Made by a program: the position numbers and the translations under genes
The notes under the pieces: model-generated
The model's input: only the letters and a program-made list of their open reading frames with translations
Databases searched by the model: none
Told to the model about the DNA's origin: nothing
NCBI RefSeq assembly: GCF_000717995.1
Contig: NZ_JODM01000006.1
Location: 1-64,000 of the forward strand
Reading direction: 5' to 3'
Length of the DNA stretch: 64,000 nucleotides
Origin: Streptomyces violaceorubidus
Lineage (GTDB): Bacteria; Actinomycetota; Actinomycetes; Streptomycetales; Streptomycetaceae
Shown: positions 50,985 to 61,332 of the stretch, one piece after another
Layout of the letters: each line of letters starts with the position of its first letter
How positions within the stretch are numbered: the stretch's first letter is position 1

Positions 50985-51662
50985 ATGCATCTCGACCATC
51001 ACCACGATCTCCCCGCCGCCGTCTCCGCCGACGCCCGGCGGCCCGACGGGAGCCGGCGTGCGCTGCGGATCGGGCTCGGTGGGCCCGTCGGGTCCGGGAA
51101 GACCGCTACGGTCGCCGCGCTGTGCCGGGCGCTGCGGGAGGAGTTGTCGCTCGCCGTGGTGACCAACGACATCTACACCCGGGAGGACGCCGAGTTCCTG
51201 CTCCGGGAGGCGGTGCTGCCGCCCGAGCGGATCACCGCCGTGGAGACCGGCGCCTGCCCGCACACCGCGATCCGGGACGACATCTCCGCCAACCTGGAGG
51301 CCGTCGAGGACCTGGAGGACGAGGTCGGGCCGCTCGACCTGGTCCTGGTGGAGTCCGGCGGGGACAACCTCACCGCCACCTTCTCCCGGGGACTCGTCGA
51401 CGCGCAGGTGTTCGTGATCGACGTGGCGGGCGGCGACGACATCCCGCGCAAGGGCGGGCCCGGTGTCGCCACCGCCGATCTGCTGATCGTCAACAAGACC
51501 GACCTCGCCCCGTACGTCGGCTCCGACCTCGCGCGCATGGCCGCCGACGCCAAGGCGGCGCGCGGCGACCTGCCCGTCGTCCTCCAGTCGCTCCGGAGCG
51601 AGGGCGGGGTCGGGGAGGTCGCCGACTGGGTGCGGGAGCGGATCGCCGCGTGGACCGCGTGA
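50985..51662 (+). CDS. ureG: Urease accessory GTPase UreG
   Basis: A 225-residue protein from ATG 50985 (AGGAA upstream). P-loop [31 protein letters not shown] (metal-binding CPH), [13 protein letters not shown] and [13 protein letters not shown] are all canonical. The N-terminus MHLDHHHD adds a His cluster, useful because no ureE (Ni chaperone) gene is present in the operon. Coupled to ureD by a GTGA overlap. Confidence 0.96.
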   Translation: MHLDHHHDLPAAVSADARRPDGSRRALRIGLGGPVGSGKTATVAALCRALREELSLAVVTNDIYTREDAEFLLREAVLPPERITAVETGACPHTAIRDDISANLEAVEDLEDEVGPLDLVLVESGGDNLTATFSRGLVDAQVFVIDVAGGDDIPRKGGPGVATADLLIVNKTDLAPYVGSDLARMAADAKAARGDLPVVLQSLRSEGGVGEVADWVRERIAAWTA

Positions 51663-52423
51663 CCACCACCGCGGGCGGCGTCCGGGCGAGCGCCCGCGTG
51701 CTCGCCCGCGGCGACGGGCGCGGCGGCACCGTGCTGCCGGTGCTGGAGGGCGAGGGACCGCTCGCCGTGCGGCGCACCCGGGGGAGCGGTGCCGAGGCCC
51801 GGGTGATGCTGGTCGGCGCGATGAGCGGGCCCCTCGGGGGTGACCACTTCACCGTGGCGGCCCACGCGGCGGCAGGCGCCCGTCTGAGGGTCGGCTCGGC
51901 CGCCGCCACCCTCGCACTGCCGGGGCAGGACAAGACCGGCGCCCGCTACGACGTCCGGATCACCGTCGACGACGACGCCGAACTGAGCTGGCTGCCCGAG
52001 CAGTTGATCTCCGCCGGAGGCAGTGATCTGCACGTCACCACGTCCGTCGAGCTCGCCGCCGGGGCCCGGCTGCTGCTGCGCGAGGAGCAGGTGCTCGGGC
52101 GGGCCGGGGAGGAACCCGGCCGCCTCACCAGCCGTCTGACCGTGCGGATCGACGGGCGCTGCGTCCTCGACCAGGAGCTGGCCTGCGGCCCCGGAGCGCC
52201 GGGTGGCTGGGACGGGCCGGCCGGGCTGGCGGGACACCGTGCGGTCGGTCAGCTGGTCGTCGTGCGGCCCGCTTTCGCCACCGGGCCACCGGCGGCGCGG
52301 GTGTTCGAAGAGGGCGCGGCCGTCCTGCCGCTCGTCGGACCCGCCGTGCTGGTGACCGCCGTGGCCCCCGACGCGCTGCGGCTGCGGCGGCTGCTGGACG
52401 GGGCGCTGGCCTCGCTGGACTGA
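51659..52423 (+). CDS. ureD: Urease accessory protein UreD
   Basis: A 254-residue protein from GTG 51659, overlapping the ureG stop by 4 bp. [54 protein letters not shown] and [17 protein letters not shown] follow the UreD/UreH pattern, a scaffold that docks UreF and UreG on apo-urease. Last gene of the operon. Confidence 0.92.
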   Translation: MTTTAGGVRASARVLARGDGRGGTVLPVLEGEGPLAVRRTRGSGAEARVMLVGAMSGPLGGDHFTVAAHAAAGARLRVGSAAATLALPGQDKTGARYDVRITVDDDAELSWLPEQLISAGGSDLHVTTSVELAAGARLLLREEQVLGRAGEEPGRLTSRLTVRIDGRCVLDQELACGPGAPGGWDGPAGLAGHRAVGQLVVVRPAFATGPPAARVFEEGAAVLPLVGPAVLVTAVAPDALRLRRLLDGALASLD

Positions 52424-52576
52424 GGTTCTTGTCGACGGGCCGGCCGGCGGGTCCGCCGATCGAACGCTTTTCTCCGTTTATCGGATTGGCAAAGAAGTAG
52501 CACCGGCTCTGTTCTCAGGAATCCCACAGCCGCGAGGATCCCCGTACTTGTCACGAACACGTACGGGGAGGGCCAC

Positions 52577-54193
52577 TTGAGCACGAGCAGCAAACGGCGG
52601 AGGACGACCGCCTTCGGCACGGCCGGAGCGCTGGTCACCGCCACGCTGATAGCCGGCGCCGTCTCGGCGCCGGCCGCGAGCGCCACCACCCCGGCCGACG
52701 GCCACGGGCACGCGCGGGGCTGGGACCGGGAGGCGCGCGGTGCCGCCGTCGCCGCCGCCCGCGCCGCCCGGGCGGGCATCGACTGGGCGGACTGCGCCGC
52801 CGACTGGAACCTGCCGAAGCCCATCCAGTGCGGGTACGTCACGGTGCCGCTGGACTACGCCGAGCCGTACGGCAAGCAGATCAAGCTCGCCGTCGACCGG
52901 ATCGGCAACACCGGCTCCGCGGGCGAGCGCCAGGGTGCGCTCGTCTACAACCCCGGCGGCCCCGGCGCCTCCGGCCTGCGCTTCCCGGCCCGCGTCACGA
53001 ACAAGAGCGCGGTGTGGGCCAAGACGGCCCAGGCCTACGACTTCGTCGGCTTCGACCCGCGCGGGGTCGGCCACTCCGCGCCCATCTCCTGCGCCGACCC
53101 GCAGGAGTTCGTCAAGGCGCCCAAGGCCGACCCCGTGCCCGGCTCGGAGGCGGACAAGCGCGCACAGCGGGCGCTCGCCCGCCAGTACGCCGAGGGCTGC
53201 CTCGAACGCAGCGGCGAGATGCTCCCGCACATGACCACGCCGAACACCGCGCGCGACCTCGACGTCATCCGCGCCGCGCTCGGCGAGAAGAAGCTCAACT
53301 ACCTCGGAGTCTCCTACGGCACCTATCTCGGCGCGGTCTACGGCACCCTCTTCCCGGGCCACGTGCGCCGCATGGTCGTCGACAGCGTCGTCAACCCCTC
53401 CCGCGACAAGATCTGGTACCAGGCCAACCTGGACCAGGACGTCGCCTTCGAGGGCCGCTGGAAGGACTGGCAGGACTGGGTGGCCGCGAACGACGCCGCC
53501 TACCACCTCGGCGACACCCGCGCCGAGGTCCAGGACCAGTGGCTGAAGCTGCGCGCCACCGCCGCGAAGGAGCCGCTGGGCGGCGTCGTCGGACCGGCCG
53601 AGCTGATCTCCTTCTTCCAGAGCGCTCCGTACTACGACTCCGCGTGGGCGTCGACCGCCGAGATCTTCAGCAAGTACGTCGCCGGTGACACCCAGGCCCT
53701 CGTAGACGCCGCCGCACCCGACCTGTCCGACACCGTGGGCAACGCCTCCGCGGAGAACGGCAACGCGGTCTACACGGCCGTCGAGTGCACCGACGCCAAG
53801 TGGCCCACCGACTGGAAGACCTGGGACCGGGACAACACCCGGCTGCACCGCGACCACCCGTTCATGACCTGGGCCAACGCCTGGATGAACCTGCCCTGCG
53901 CCACCTGGCCGGTCAAGCAGCAGACCCCGCTGAACGTCAAGACCGGCAAGGGACTCCCGCCGGTGCTGATCGTCCAGTCCGAGCGCGACGCGGCCACCCC
54001 CTACGAGGGCGCCGTCGAACTGCACCGGCGGTTCGAGGGCTCCCGGCTGATCACCGAGCGGGACGCCGGTTCGCACGGCGTCACCGGGCTGGTCAACCCG
54101 TGCGTCAACGACCGGGTCGACACCTACCTGCTCACCGGCAAGGTGGACGCCCGCGACGTGACCTGCGCGCCGCACGCCACGCCCAAGCCGTAA
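52577..54193 (+). CDS. tap: Secreted tripeptidyl aminopeptidase
   Basis: A 538-residue protein from TTG 52577 (GGGGAGGG upstream), with a signal peptide (RRRTTAFGTAGALVTATLIAG, cut near APAASA). The alpha/beta hydrolase nucleophile is in GVSYGTYLGAVYG near residue 248, with the late Asp in VQSERDAATPYEGAV and His in DAGSHGVTGL. It releases tripeptides from secreted protein N-termini; Tap is best known from S. lividans, and the gene adjoins the urease operon there as I recall. The C-terminal TAP-like domain is present. Confidence 0.93.
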   Translation: MSTSSKRRRTTAFGTAGALVTATLIAGAVSAPAASATTPADGHGHARGWDREARGAAVAAARAARAGIDWADCAADWNLPKPIQCGYVTVPLDYAEPYGKQIKLAVDRIGNTGSAGERQGALVYNPGGPGASGLRFPARVTNKSAVWAKTAQAYDFVGFDPRGVGHSAPISCADPQEFVKAPKADPVPGSEADKRAQRALARQYAEGCLERSGEMLPHMTTPNTARDLDVIRAALGEKKLNYLGVSYGTYLGAVYGTLFPGHVRRMVVDSVVNPSRDKIWYQANLDQDVAFEGRWKDWQDWVAANDAAYHLGDTRAEVQDQWLKLRATAAKEPLGGVVGPAELISFFQSAPYYDSAWASTAEIFSKYVAGDTQALVDAAAPDLSDTVGNASAENGNAVYTAVECTDAKWPTDWKTWDRDNTRLHRDHPFMTWANAWMNLPCATWPVKQQTPLNVKTGKGLPPVLIVQSERDAATPYEGAVELHRRFEGSRLITERDAGSHGVTGLVNPCVNDRVDTYLLTGKVDARDVTCAPHATPKP

Positions 54194-54212
54194 CCCGGCG
54201 GGCGGACGATCA

Positions 54213-54250
54213 GGGCAGGGGGCGACCGGACCGGCCGGCCGCCCCTGCCC
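54213..54250. terminator. Terminator hairpin between tap and the epimerase gene
   Basis: GGGCAGGGG (from 54213) pairs with CCCCTGCCC (to 54250) around a GC-rich loop, with one bulged G. It lies between convergent stops at 54193 and 54262 and has no T-tract. Confidence 0.6.
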
Positions 54251-54261
54251 CGTGTGTGCCG

Positions 54262-55287
54262 CTACCGTCCCCCGGCCCGGGCGTCCTCCGCCGCGTAGTC
54301 GAAGAGGTCGCCGTACGCCTGGAACATATTCGGGTACGCCTCGCGCCAGTCCCGCCCCGCCAGCCGCTCCTCGATGAAGGCCACCGTCTCCGGCAGGGTG
54401 TCGGCGTACCGGACCACCGGGCGATAGCCCAACTCCCGCTGGGCCGCGCCCATGTCGCACACCACCGGCGCGGGAACGCTCCACGGGGTGTCGCCCACGC
54501 CGTCCACCGGCGGGCCGTCCACCAGCACGTCCTGTGTCTCGACGCCCATCACCGCGTCGATTCCCGCCGCGATCTCCGCCACCGTCGGCGCGTCCGGGTC
54601 CACCGCGTTCAGCACGCGGGTGCCCGGCCGCGGGGCGGCCAGCCGGACCAACTCGGCGATGTTGCGCACGCTCGCCGGGTGGAAGCGGCTGGCACCGCCG
54701 TACGCGAGCACGCGCCGGCGCCTGCCGTCGAGGTTGCGCTTGACGAAGTACAACTCGCGCGGGGTCCGGCAGTACGGGCCGTGGATCGCGCCCGCCCGCA
54801 GCAGGGTCACCGGCAACCGGTCGCCCGCCGCGAGGAGTTCCCGCTCCAGTGCCGCCTTGCCGGTGCTGTACGAACCCTCGCCCGGGCGGACGGTGCGCTG
54901 CGTCTCCCGGATCGGCACCGGGTACTCGGGGAAGCCGCCGGGCTCGGCCTGCGTGTCGAAGTTGCGGCCCCTGTCGTCCTCGTAGACCGAGACGCTGGAG
55001 ATCACCACCGCCGAGCCGACCCGCCCGGCGAACGAGACCAACTGCCGAGCCTCCCGCTCCCCGTAGGCCACCATGTCCACCAGGACGTCGCAGCCCCCGC
55101 CCACCGCCGCCGACAGCGCCGCGTCGTCCTCCCGGTCGCCGCGCACCACCCGCACGTCCCGCGGCCACCGCGGGTCCCGGTCGCCGCCCCGCGAGACGGC
55201 CGTCACCGCCCAGCCGTCCCGGGCCAGCGCGTCGACCGCCGCCCGTCCGATCTGTCCCGTCGCCCCGATCACCACTGCGTGTGTCAT
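54262..55287 (-). CDS. NAD(P)-dependent epimerase/dehydratase (extended SDR)
   Basis: A 341-residue protein from ATG 55287. The Rossmann motif VVIGATGQIGRAAVDALA lies at residues 5-22, followed by DVLVDMVAYG, VISSVSVYEDD and a long C-terminal substrate domain. The catalytic YxxxK reads as SYSTGKAALE near residue 140. It resembles nucleotide-sugar epimerases or isoflavone-reductase-like enzymes; the substrate is unknown. Convergent with tap. Confidence 0.85.
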   Translation of the reverse strand: MTHAVVIGATGQIGRAAVDALARDGWAVTAVSRGGDRDPRWPRDVRVVRGDREDDAALSAAVGGGCDVLVDMVAYGEREARQLVSFAGRVGSAVVISSVSVYEDDRGRNFDTQAEPGGFPEYPVPIRETQRTVRPGEGSYSTGKAALERELLAAGDRLPVTLLRAGAIHGPYCRTPRELYFVKRNLDGRRRRVLAYGGASRFHPASVRNIAELVRLAAPRPGTRVLNAVDPDAPTVAEIAAGIDAVMGVETQDVLVDGPPVDGVGDTPWSVPAPVVCDMGAAQRELGYRPVVRYADTLPETVAFIEERLAGRDWREAYPNMFQAYGDLFDYAAEDARAGGR

Positions 55288-55365
55288 ACGGCGACCGTAG
55301 GCGTCCCGGCGCCGGCCGGCCACGCTCCTCTGCCGACGGCAGACGACCGAACCCCGAGCGCCCGG

Positions 55366-56088
55366 CTAGCGGTGCGGCAGTCGTGGGAACTTCCGGCCCT
55401 GCGCCGCCTTCCGGGCCTCCTCGGCCTTCACGTCCGCCGCGTACCGGTCCACGTACTCCTGACCGGACAGGGACAGGATCGCGTAGACGATCTCGTCGGT
55501 GACGGCGCGCAGCACGGCCTTCTCGCCCTCCATGCCCGCGTAGCGGGAGAAGTCCAGGGGCTCGCCGAAGCGGATGACCACCGGGTGCACCTTCGGGATC
55601 TTCCGGCCCGGCGGCTGCGCCTCGAAGGTGCCGATCATCGCGCAGGGCACCACCGGCACCCCGGCCCTGAGCGCCATCACCGCGACGCCGACCTTGCCCT
55701 TGTAGAGCCGGCCGTCGTGCGAGCGGGTGCCCTCCGGATAGATGCCGAGCAACTCGCCCCTGCCCAGCACGCCGAGCCCCTCGCGGATCGCGGCCTGCCC
55801 CGCCTCCTTGCCGGAGCGGTCCACGGGAATCTGCCCCGCGCTGCGGAAGAAGAACGCGGTCAGCCTCCCCTTGAGGCCCGGACCGGTGAAGTACTCGGCC
55901 TTGGCGAGAAAGGTGATGCGGCGCCTGAGCACCGCGGGCATGAGGAAGTGGTCCGAGAAGGAGAGGTGGTTGCCCGCGACGATGGCCGCCCCCGACCCCG
56001 GCACATGGTCCAGGCCCTCGATCCGGGGACGGAAGACCACCCTCAACAGCGGGCCCAGCAGTACGTACTTGAGCACGTAGTAGAACAC
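55366..56088 (-). CDS. 1-acyl-sn-glycerol-3-phosphate acyltransferase (PlsC family)
   Basis: A 240-residue protein from GTG 56088. Catalytic motif NHLSFSDHFLMP (NHxxxxD), the substrate block FFRSAGQIPVDRSGK, then GIYPEGTRSHDGRLYKGK and VPCAMIGTFEAQPPG are the four PlsC motifs. It esterifies lysophosphatidic acid, or a related lysolipid, at the membrane. Several paralogues are normal in Streptomyces, so a specific role is not assigned. Confidence 0.92.
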   Translation of the reverse strand: MFYYVLKYVLLGPLLRVVFRPRIEGLDHVPGSGAAIVAGNHLSFSDHFLMPAVLRRRITFLAKAEYFTGPGLKGRLTAFFFRSAGQIPVDRSGKEAGQAAIREGLGVLGRGELLGIYPEGTRSHDGRLYKGKVGVAVMALRAGVPVVPCAMIGTFEAQPPGRKIPKVHPVVIRFGEPLDFSRYAGMEGEKAVLRAVTDEIVYAILSLSGQEYVDRYAADVKAEEARKAAQGRKFPRLPHR

Positions 56089-56304
56089 GGTGCGTCTCCC
56101 AGTCCTCCGGGCTCTCGGCCGGTCGTCCGCGACCGGTGATCGATCGTAGCCCGACCGCGCCGGAACCGGACGGCGCCGGTTCGGCCGCTCTTCGGTCAAC
56201 TCGATTGACGCGGCACCGCCCCTCCTCTGTGCTGTCCGGTGGCAAAGGCGCGAAGCCCGGGCGGCGCACGGCCCGCGGCGGGGGCGCGACCGGGGGGAGG
56301 GCGG

Positions 56305-57774
56305 ATGACCGGTGGATCGGCACGGACGGCCGGACCTGCGCGGGCGGCGGAACCGACCGGACCGGCAGCGGCGGAGGGGGCTCCGTGGGCCGAGTTCGGG
56401 CGGCAGTTGCGCTCCCTGCGCAGGGCGGCCGGACTCACCCAGCTGCAACTCGGCCTGCGCGTGGGCTACCACCACTCCGCCGTCAGCAGACTCGAGGCGG
56501 GCCTGCGCGAACCGCCCGTCGGGCTGGTGCGAAGACTCGACGCGGTGCTGCACACGGGCGGCCGGCTGGCGGCGACCGTCGCCGCGCCGCGCGAGGTGCC
56601 GCACAGACCGGGCCGCTTCCCGGCCGACCCGGCGCTGTTCACGCCGCTGCCCGGCGCGGACGCCTCCGTGGGGCAGGGCCCGCCGGACTTACGGCTGTGG
56701 CCCGCGCGGCTGCCCGCCGAGGGGCTGGCCTGCCCGTTGCACGGCACCGCCGGGTGCGCGGTACCGGATCCGGGTGAGTTGCCGGCGCTGCTCGACGGGC
56801 CGGGTCCGGTGGGCGGGCCGGCATCGTCCTGGGGCACCGGCACCGGAGGGGCGGTCGCCGAGGCGGAGTTGCTGCACGGCCTCACCGCGGTGCTGGCCTG
56901 CCTGATCCGGGAGGCGTTTCGGCACGAGGGCCGCGTGACGGCCGTCGAGGGGCTGCTGCGGGCCCTGGCCCGCTGGGCGGGCGAGGTCAACTCCGCCGGG
57001 CACCTGCCCTACGGGCAGTTGCGGCTCGGCGCGCAGTACGCCCAGGTCGCCGGACGGCTGCGGATGGAGCGTGGGCAGATCGGCGTGGCCATGGCCTGGT
57101 TCGGCCACGGACTGCGCTGGGCGGACGCGGTCCAGGACGCCTCGGCCCGCGCGACCCTGCTCAGCGACATGTGCACCCTGGTCCGGCTCGACGGGGACCC
57201 ATCCCTGATGCTCGGGTACGCGCAGGGCATCGGCGCGGTGGACGCGCGACGCCGCTGGATGGCCACCCTCTCGGATCTCTACCAGGCGCGCGGCCACGCC
57301 CTGGCGGGCGACGCGGCGGCGTGCCGCCGGCACATCTCCCTGGCCCGGCGGGGGTTCGCCCGCCTCGGTCCGCGAGACCACCTGGAAGCGCCCTGGATGG
57401 CCGGGGCCGAGGGGGCGATGCGGGTGGACTCGGCGATCGGCGGCGCCCTGCGCGACCTGGCCGTCGCGACCGGGGACCGGGCGGCGGCCCGACGCGCGGT
57501 CGACGCCACCGCACGCTCGCGCGCCCAGGTGCCGCCCCAGATGCGCGGTGCCCGGCTGCTGCTCACCCTGCGGCTGGAGGACAGCTGGGCGTGTGCGGGC
57601 GATCCCGGCGCCGCCGTCGCCCTCGCCTCGGAGGTGCTGCCGGAGGCGGTGCGCTCCCGCGAGTCGATGGTCACCGCCGAACTGCGCGGCCTGCACAGCC
57701 GCCTCACCGGGCACTGGGCCGACCTGCCCGAGGTCAGGGCCTACCGGGAGCGGCTGCGGGACGCGGGGGAGTGA
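56305..57774 (+). CDS. XRE-family regulator with a large C-terminal domain, TTA codon
   Basis: A 489-residue protein from ATG 56305 (GGGGGGAGGG upstream). Helix-turn-helix at residues 25-85 (LRSLRRAAGLTQLQLGLRVGYHHSAVSRLEAG). Residues 190-480 are helical and could be TPR-like (LRMERGQIGVAMAWFGHGLR and similar). A TTA codon at 56689-56691 makes translation dependent on the bldA tRNA, so the protein is likely made late in growth. It lies 268 bp upstream of the fusion protease gene and may control it. Confidence 0.8.
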   Translation: MTGGSARTAGPARAAEPTGPAAAEGAPWAEFGRQLRSLRRAAGLTQLQLGLRVGYHHSAVSRLEAGLREPPVGLVRRLDAVLHTGGRLAATVAAPREVPHRPGRFPADPALFTPLPGADASVGQGPPDLRLWPARLPAEGLACPLHGTAGCAVPDPGELPALLDGPGPVGGPASSWGTGTGGAVAEAELLHGLTAVLACLIREAFRHEGRVTAVEGLLRALARWAGEVNSAGHLPYGQLRLGAQYAQVAGRLRMERGQIGVAMAWFGHGLRWADAVQDASARATLLSDMCTLVRLDGDPSLMLGYAQGIGAVDARRRWMATLSDLYQARGHALAGDAAACRRHISLARRGFARLGPRDHLEAPWMAGAEGAMRVDSAIGGALRDLAVATGDRAAARRAVDATARSRAQVPPQMRGARLLLTLRLEDSWACAGDPGAAVALASEVLPEAVRSRESMVTAELRGLHSRLTGHWADLPEVRAYRERLRDAGE

Positions 57775-58042
57775 GGCGGGGGAGGGCTCCGGTCGCGCAG
57801 GGGGCAGCGAGGCGCGCGGCACCTCTCCGGCGCGCACGCGTACTTGCCGGATTTTGACAGGACCGTACCGCGCCCGCGGAGCCGTTGAATCCGGTGCGGC
57901 GGGGTGTGAGGGTTCCGCCCAGCCCGCGACATGACATGCAAATGACACCTGATGGACGCGCCCCCGCACCCCAGGGTGCGCGTTCGGCACGTCACGGCCC
58001 GGGCCGGCCCGCAAGGAGCCCCCACTCTCACAAGGAGCCACG

Positions 58043-61000
58043 ATGCTCAGACAGACCGCGGTGGCCGGGACAGTCCTGGCCATGACACTCGCAGGGGCGG
58101 TGGTACCGACCTCCCTCGCCTCGGCCTCGGAGCGGTCCGCGCCCTCCGCGGCGGAACCCAGTCCCGTCCAGAGGGCCGTCGCAGCCGCCGACCAGGCCGT
58201 ACGCAGCGGCCTGGACGCCCTCGTCGCCGGCGGCCCCGACGAGCAGTACGACCGCCACCAGGTCACCCCCTGGGACGAGGACCTGTTCTCCGTCGCCTAC
58301 GAGCGCACCTACAACGGTCTGCCGGTGGTCGGCGGCGACGCCGTCGTCCTCGCCGACGGCAAGGGCAGGGTCCGCGCCGTCCGGTCCGCCACCGAGGCCG
58401 CGACAGCCGTGCCCACCGAGGCCCGGATCAAGGCCGAGCAGGCGGTGCGCACCAGCCGCGAACGGCTCGCGAACGTCGACAGGGTCGACTCCAGGCGCCT
58501 GGTGGTCCGCGTCAAGAACGACGTCCAGACCCTCGCCTGGGAGACCGTGCTCGTCGGCGCGACCAAGGACCACGTGCCCAGCAAGCTGCACGTCTTCGTC
58601 GACGCCCGCACCGGCAAGGTCGTCGACAGCTACGACGACGTGAAGGCCGGCACCGGCCACAGCGAGTGGAACGGCCCCGACCCGCTCACCATCGACACCT
58701 CCCGCTCCGGCACCCAGTACGCCCTGCGCGACACCACCCGCCCCGGCCTGCAGTGCTCGGACTACAACGGCGGCCTGTTCACCGGAGCGGACGACGACTG
58801 GGGCACCGGCAACGCCTCCAGCAAGGAGACCGGCTGCGTCGACGTCATGTACGCGGCGCAGAAGGAGTCGGACATGCTCCGCGACTGGCTCGGCCGCAAC
58901 GGCCACAACGGCAACGGCGGCAGCTGGCCCGCCCTCGTCGGTCTCAACCAGCTCAACGCCTACTGGGACGGCTCCCGGATCACCATCGGCCACAACAGCG
59001 CGGGCAAGTGGATCGCCGGCATGGACGTGGTGGGCCACGAGTACGGCCACGGCCTGGACAGCTTCACCCCCGGCGGCGCCAACCACGAGAGCGGCCTGGG
59101 CGAGGCCACCGGCGACATCATGGGAGCCCTGACCGAGGCCTACGCGAACCAGCCGGCCCCGCACGACAGCCCCGACTACACCGTCGGCGAGGAGATCAAC
59201 CTCCAGGGCCGCGGCCCGATCCGCAACATGTACAACCCGCAACTGGTCAACAACGACCCCAACTGCTACTCCTCCGCCATCCCGAGCACCGAGGAGCACG
59301 CGGCCGCCGGGCCGATGAACCACTGGTTCTACCTCCTCGCCGAGGGCTCCGACCCCGGGGGCGGCAAGCCCTCCAGCCCCACCTGCGACGGCAGCCGGGT
59401 GACCGGCATCGGCATCCGGAACGCCGGAAAGATCTTCTACGGCGGGATGCTGCTCAAGACCAGCGGCATGACCTACAAGCGGTACCGCTCCGCCACCCTC
59501 ACCGCGGCCAAGAACCTGGACGCCTCCTGCGACCTGTTCGACGCCACCAGGGCGGCCTGGAACGCGATCGACATCCCGGCCCAGAGCGGCGACCCCACCT
59601 GCACCCGGCAGGAGACCGACTTCTCGCTGGCCCTCAGCCCGGCGAGCGGCAACGTCGAGGCCGGTTCCGCGCTCAACGCCACCGTCGGCACCACCACCGT
59701 CACCGGCAGCGCCCAGCAGGTGGCGCTGACCGCCACCGGCACCCCGCCCGGCGTGAGCGTCACCTTCAGCCCCTCGACGGTCACCTCGGGATCCAGTGCG
59801 ACCATGCGCGTGTCCACCACGTCCGGCACCGCCGCCGGCACCTACTCGCTCACGGTCAGGGGCACGGCGGGCAGCAAGAGCCACACCGCCCAGTACACCC
59901 TCACCGTCGGCGGCGGGACCACCCCGGGCACGCCGCCCGACGTCGACGTCGCCCGGGTGCAGGCGCACCTGGCCCAGTTCGGCTCGATCGCCGCGCAGAG
60001 CGGCGGCAACCGCCGCTCCACCGGCACCGGGTACGGCGCCTCCCTCGCGTACGTGAAGGGCAGGCTCCAGGCGGCCGGCTACACCGTCACCGAGCAGACC
60101 TGCACCTTGGGCTGCTCCGCCGGCGCGGGCAACAACCTGATCGCCGAGTGGCCGAAGGGTGACGCGAACAGCGTCTACATGTTCGGCGCCCACCTCGACG
60201 GAGTCTCGGCCGGCCCCGGCATCAACGACAACGGTTCCGGTTCCGCCGCCCTCCTGGAGACGGCGCTGACCCTGGCCGAGCAGAACCCGACCATGAGGAA
60301 CCGCGTCCGCTTCGCCTGGTGGACCGACGAGGAGCAGGGGCTGAACGGCTCCGACTTCTACGCCCGGAACCTCTCCACGTCCGACCGCTCCCGGATCAAG
60401 GCGTACTACAACTTCGACATGGTCGCCTCCGTCAACGGCGGCTACTTCATCAACAACCTGTCCTCCGCGGCCTCCGCCCCGATGCGGGAGTACTGGACCT
60501 CCCTCGGCCTCGCACCGCAGGAGAACGTCGAGGGCCAGGGCCGCTCCGACGACTACTCCTTCCAGCAGGTCGGCATCCCGACCTCGGGCTACGCCACCGG
60601 CGCCTCGGCGATCAAGTCGTCCTCGGAGGCCGCCAAGTGGGGCGGCACCGCGGGCCGGTCCTACGACCCGTGCTACCACTCCGCCTGCGACACCACCGCC
60701 AACATCAGCGCCACCGCGCTGAACCGCAGCGCCGACGGCATCGCGTACACGATCTGGAAGACCGCCGTCGCAGACGCACCGAACCCGCAGGACGACTTCT
60801 CCCTCTCCGCGAACCCGTCCGCGGGCACCGTCGACCCGGGCGGCTCCGCGTCTGTCACCGTGAGCACCGCCACGGCCAGCGGCAACGCGCAGAACGTACG
60901 GCTGTCGGCGTCCGGCGCGCCCACCGGGGTGAGCGTGAGCTTCAGCCCGGCCTCCATCACCTCGGGCCAGTCCTCGACCGCCACGGTCCAGGTCGCCGCG

Positions 61001-61243
61001 GGCACGGCCGGCGGCACCTACACCCTCACCTTCACGGGTGCGGGCACCGTCACCCACACCACCACGTACACCCTCACCGTGTCCGGCGACGACGGCGGTG
61101 ATACCACCTGGCAGCTGGGAGCCACCTACGCGGCCGGTGACGTGGTGACCTACAACGGCGTCGCCTACCGGTGCCTCCAGGGCCACACCGCCTACCCGGG
61201 CTGGGAGCCGCCGAACGTCCCCGCCCTGTGGCAGCGCCTGTGA
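58043..61243 (+). CDS. Secreted fusion protease: M4 metalloprotease, M28 aminopeptidase and chitin-binding domain
   Basis: A 1066-residue protein from ATG 58043 (AAGGAG upstream). In order: signal peptide (about 1-30); FTP/PepSY-type propeptide (40-205); M4 thermolysin domain (215-520) with HEYGH at 332-336 and the third Zn ligand Glu354 in GLGEATGD; an Ig-like repeat (about 530-625); an M28 zinc aminopeptidase (630-905) with His717, Asp729 in GINDNGSG, Glu763 and Glu764 in TDEEQGL, close to the S. griseus aminopeptidase; a second Ig-like repeat (915-1010); and a terminal CBM5/12-type chitin-binding domain (1017-1066). An endopeptidase and an aminopeptidase on one chain could degrade proteins held on chitin. 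The fused layout is unusual. Confidence 0.92.
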   Translation: MLRQTAVAGTVLAMTLAGAVVPTSLASASERSAPSAAEPSPVQRAVAAADQAVRSGLDALVAGGPDEQYDRHQVTPWDEDLFSVAYERTYNGLPVVGGDAVVLADGKGRVRAVRSATEAATAVPTEARIKAEQAVRTSRERLANVDRVDSRRLVVRVKNDVQTLAWETVLVGATKDHVPSKLHVFVDARTGKVVDSYDDVKAGTGHSEWNGPDPLTIDTSRSGTQYALRDTTRPGLQCSDYNGGLFTGADDDWGTGNASSKETGCVDVMYAAQKESDMLRDWLGRNGHNGNGGSWPALVGLNQLNAYWDGSRITIGHNSAGKWIAGMDVVGHEYGHGLDSFTPGGANHESGLGEATGDIMGALTEAYANQPAPHDSPDYTVGEEINLQGRGPIRNMYNPQLVNNDPNCYSSAIPSTEEHAAAGPMNHWFYLLAEGSDPGGGKPSSPTCDGSRVTGIGIRNAGKIFYGGMLLKTSGMTYKRYRSATLTAAKNLDASCDLFDATRAAWNAIDIPAQSGDPTCTRQETDFSLALSPASGNVEAGSALNATVGTTTVTGSAQQVALTATGTPPGVSVTFSPSTVTSGSSATMRVSTTSGTAAGTYSLTVRGTAGSKSHTAQYTLTVGGGTTPGTPPDVDVARVQAHLAQFGSIAAQSGGNRRSTGTGYGASLAYVKGRLQAAGYTVTEQTCTLGCSAGAGNNLIAEWPKGDANSVYMFGAHLDGVSAGPGINDNGSGSAALLETALTLAEQNPTMRNRVRFAWWTDEEQGLNGSDFYARNLSTSDRSRIKAYYNFDMVASVNGGYFINNLSSAASAPMREYWTSLGLAPQENVEGQGRSDDYSFQQVGIPTSGYATGASAIKSSSEAAKWGGTAGRSYDPCYHSACDTTANISATALNRSADGIAYTIWKTAVADAPNPQDDFSLSANPSAGTVDPGGSASVTVSTATASGNAQNVRLSASGAPTGVSVSFSPASITSGQSSTATVQVAAGTAGGTYTLTFTGAGTVTHTTTYTLTVSGDDGGDTTWQLGATYAAGDVVTYNGVAYRCLQGHTAYPGWEPPNVPALWQRL

Positions 61244-61265
61244 CACGCTGCTGAGAAACGCCTGA

Positions 61266-61316
61266 CACGCCGACGGGCGGTGGGGTTCGCACCGAACCCC
61301 ACCGCCCCCGGCGTGT
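61266..61316. terminator. Bidirectional terminator between the fusion protease and the transporter
   Basis: A perfect 15-bp stem (61275-61289 with 61293-61307) and 3-nt loop, flanked by an outer ACACGCC/GGCGTGT pair, lying between convergent stops at 61243 and 61333. Confidence 0.85.
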
Positions 61317-61332
61317 GCCCGTGACCGCGGTG

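Noticed and set aside
52478..56323. 1281-codon minus-strand frame
   Set aside because: It spans several genes with real domains in other frames (tap, epimerase, PlsC) and is Arg/Gly/Ala-rich; an artefact of high GC.
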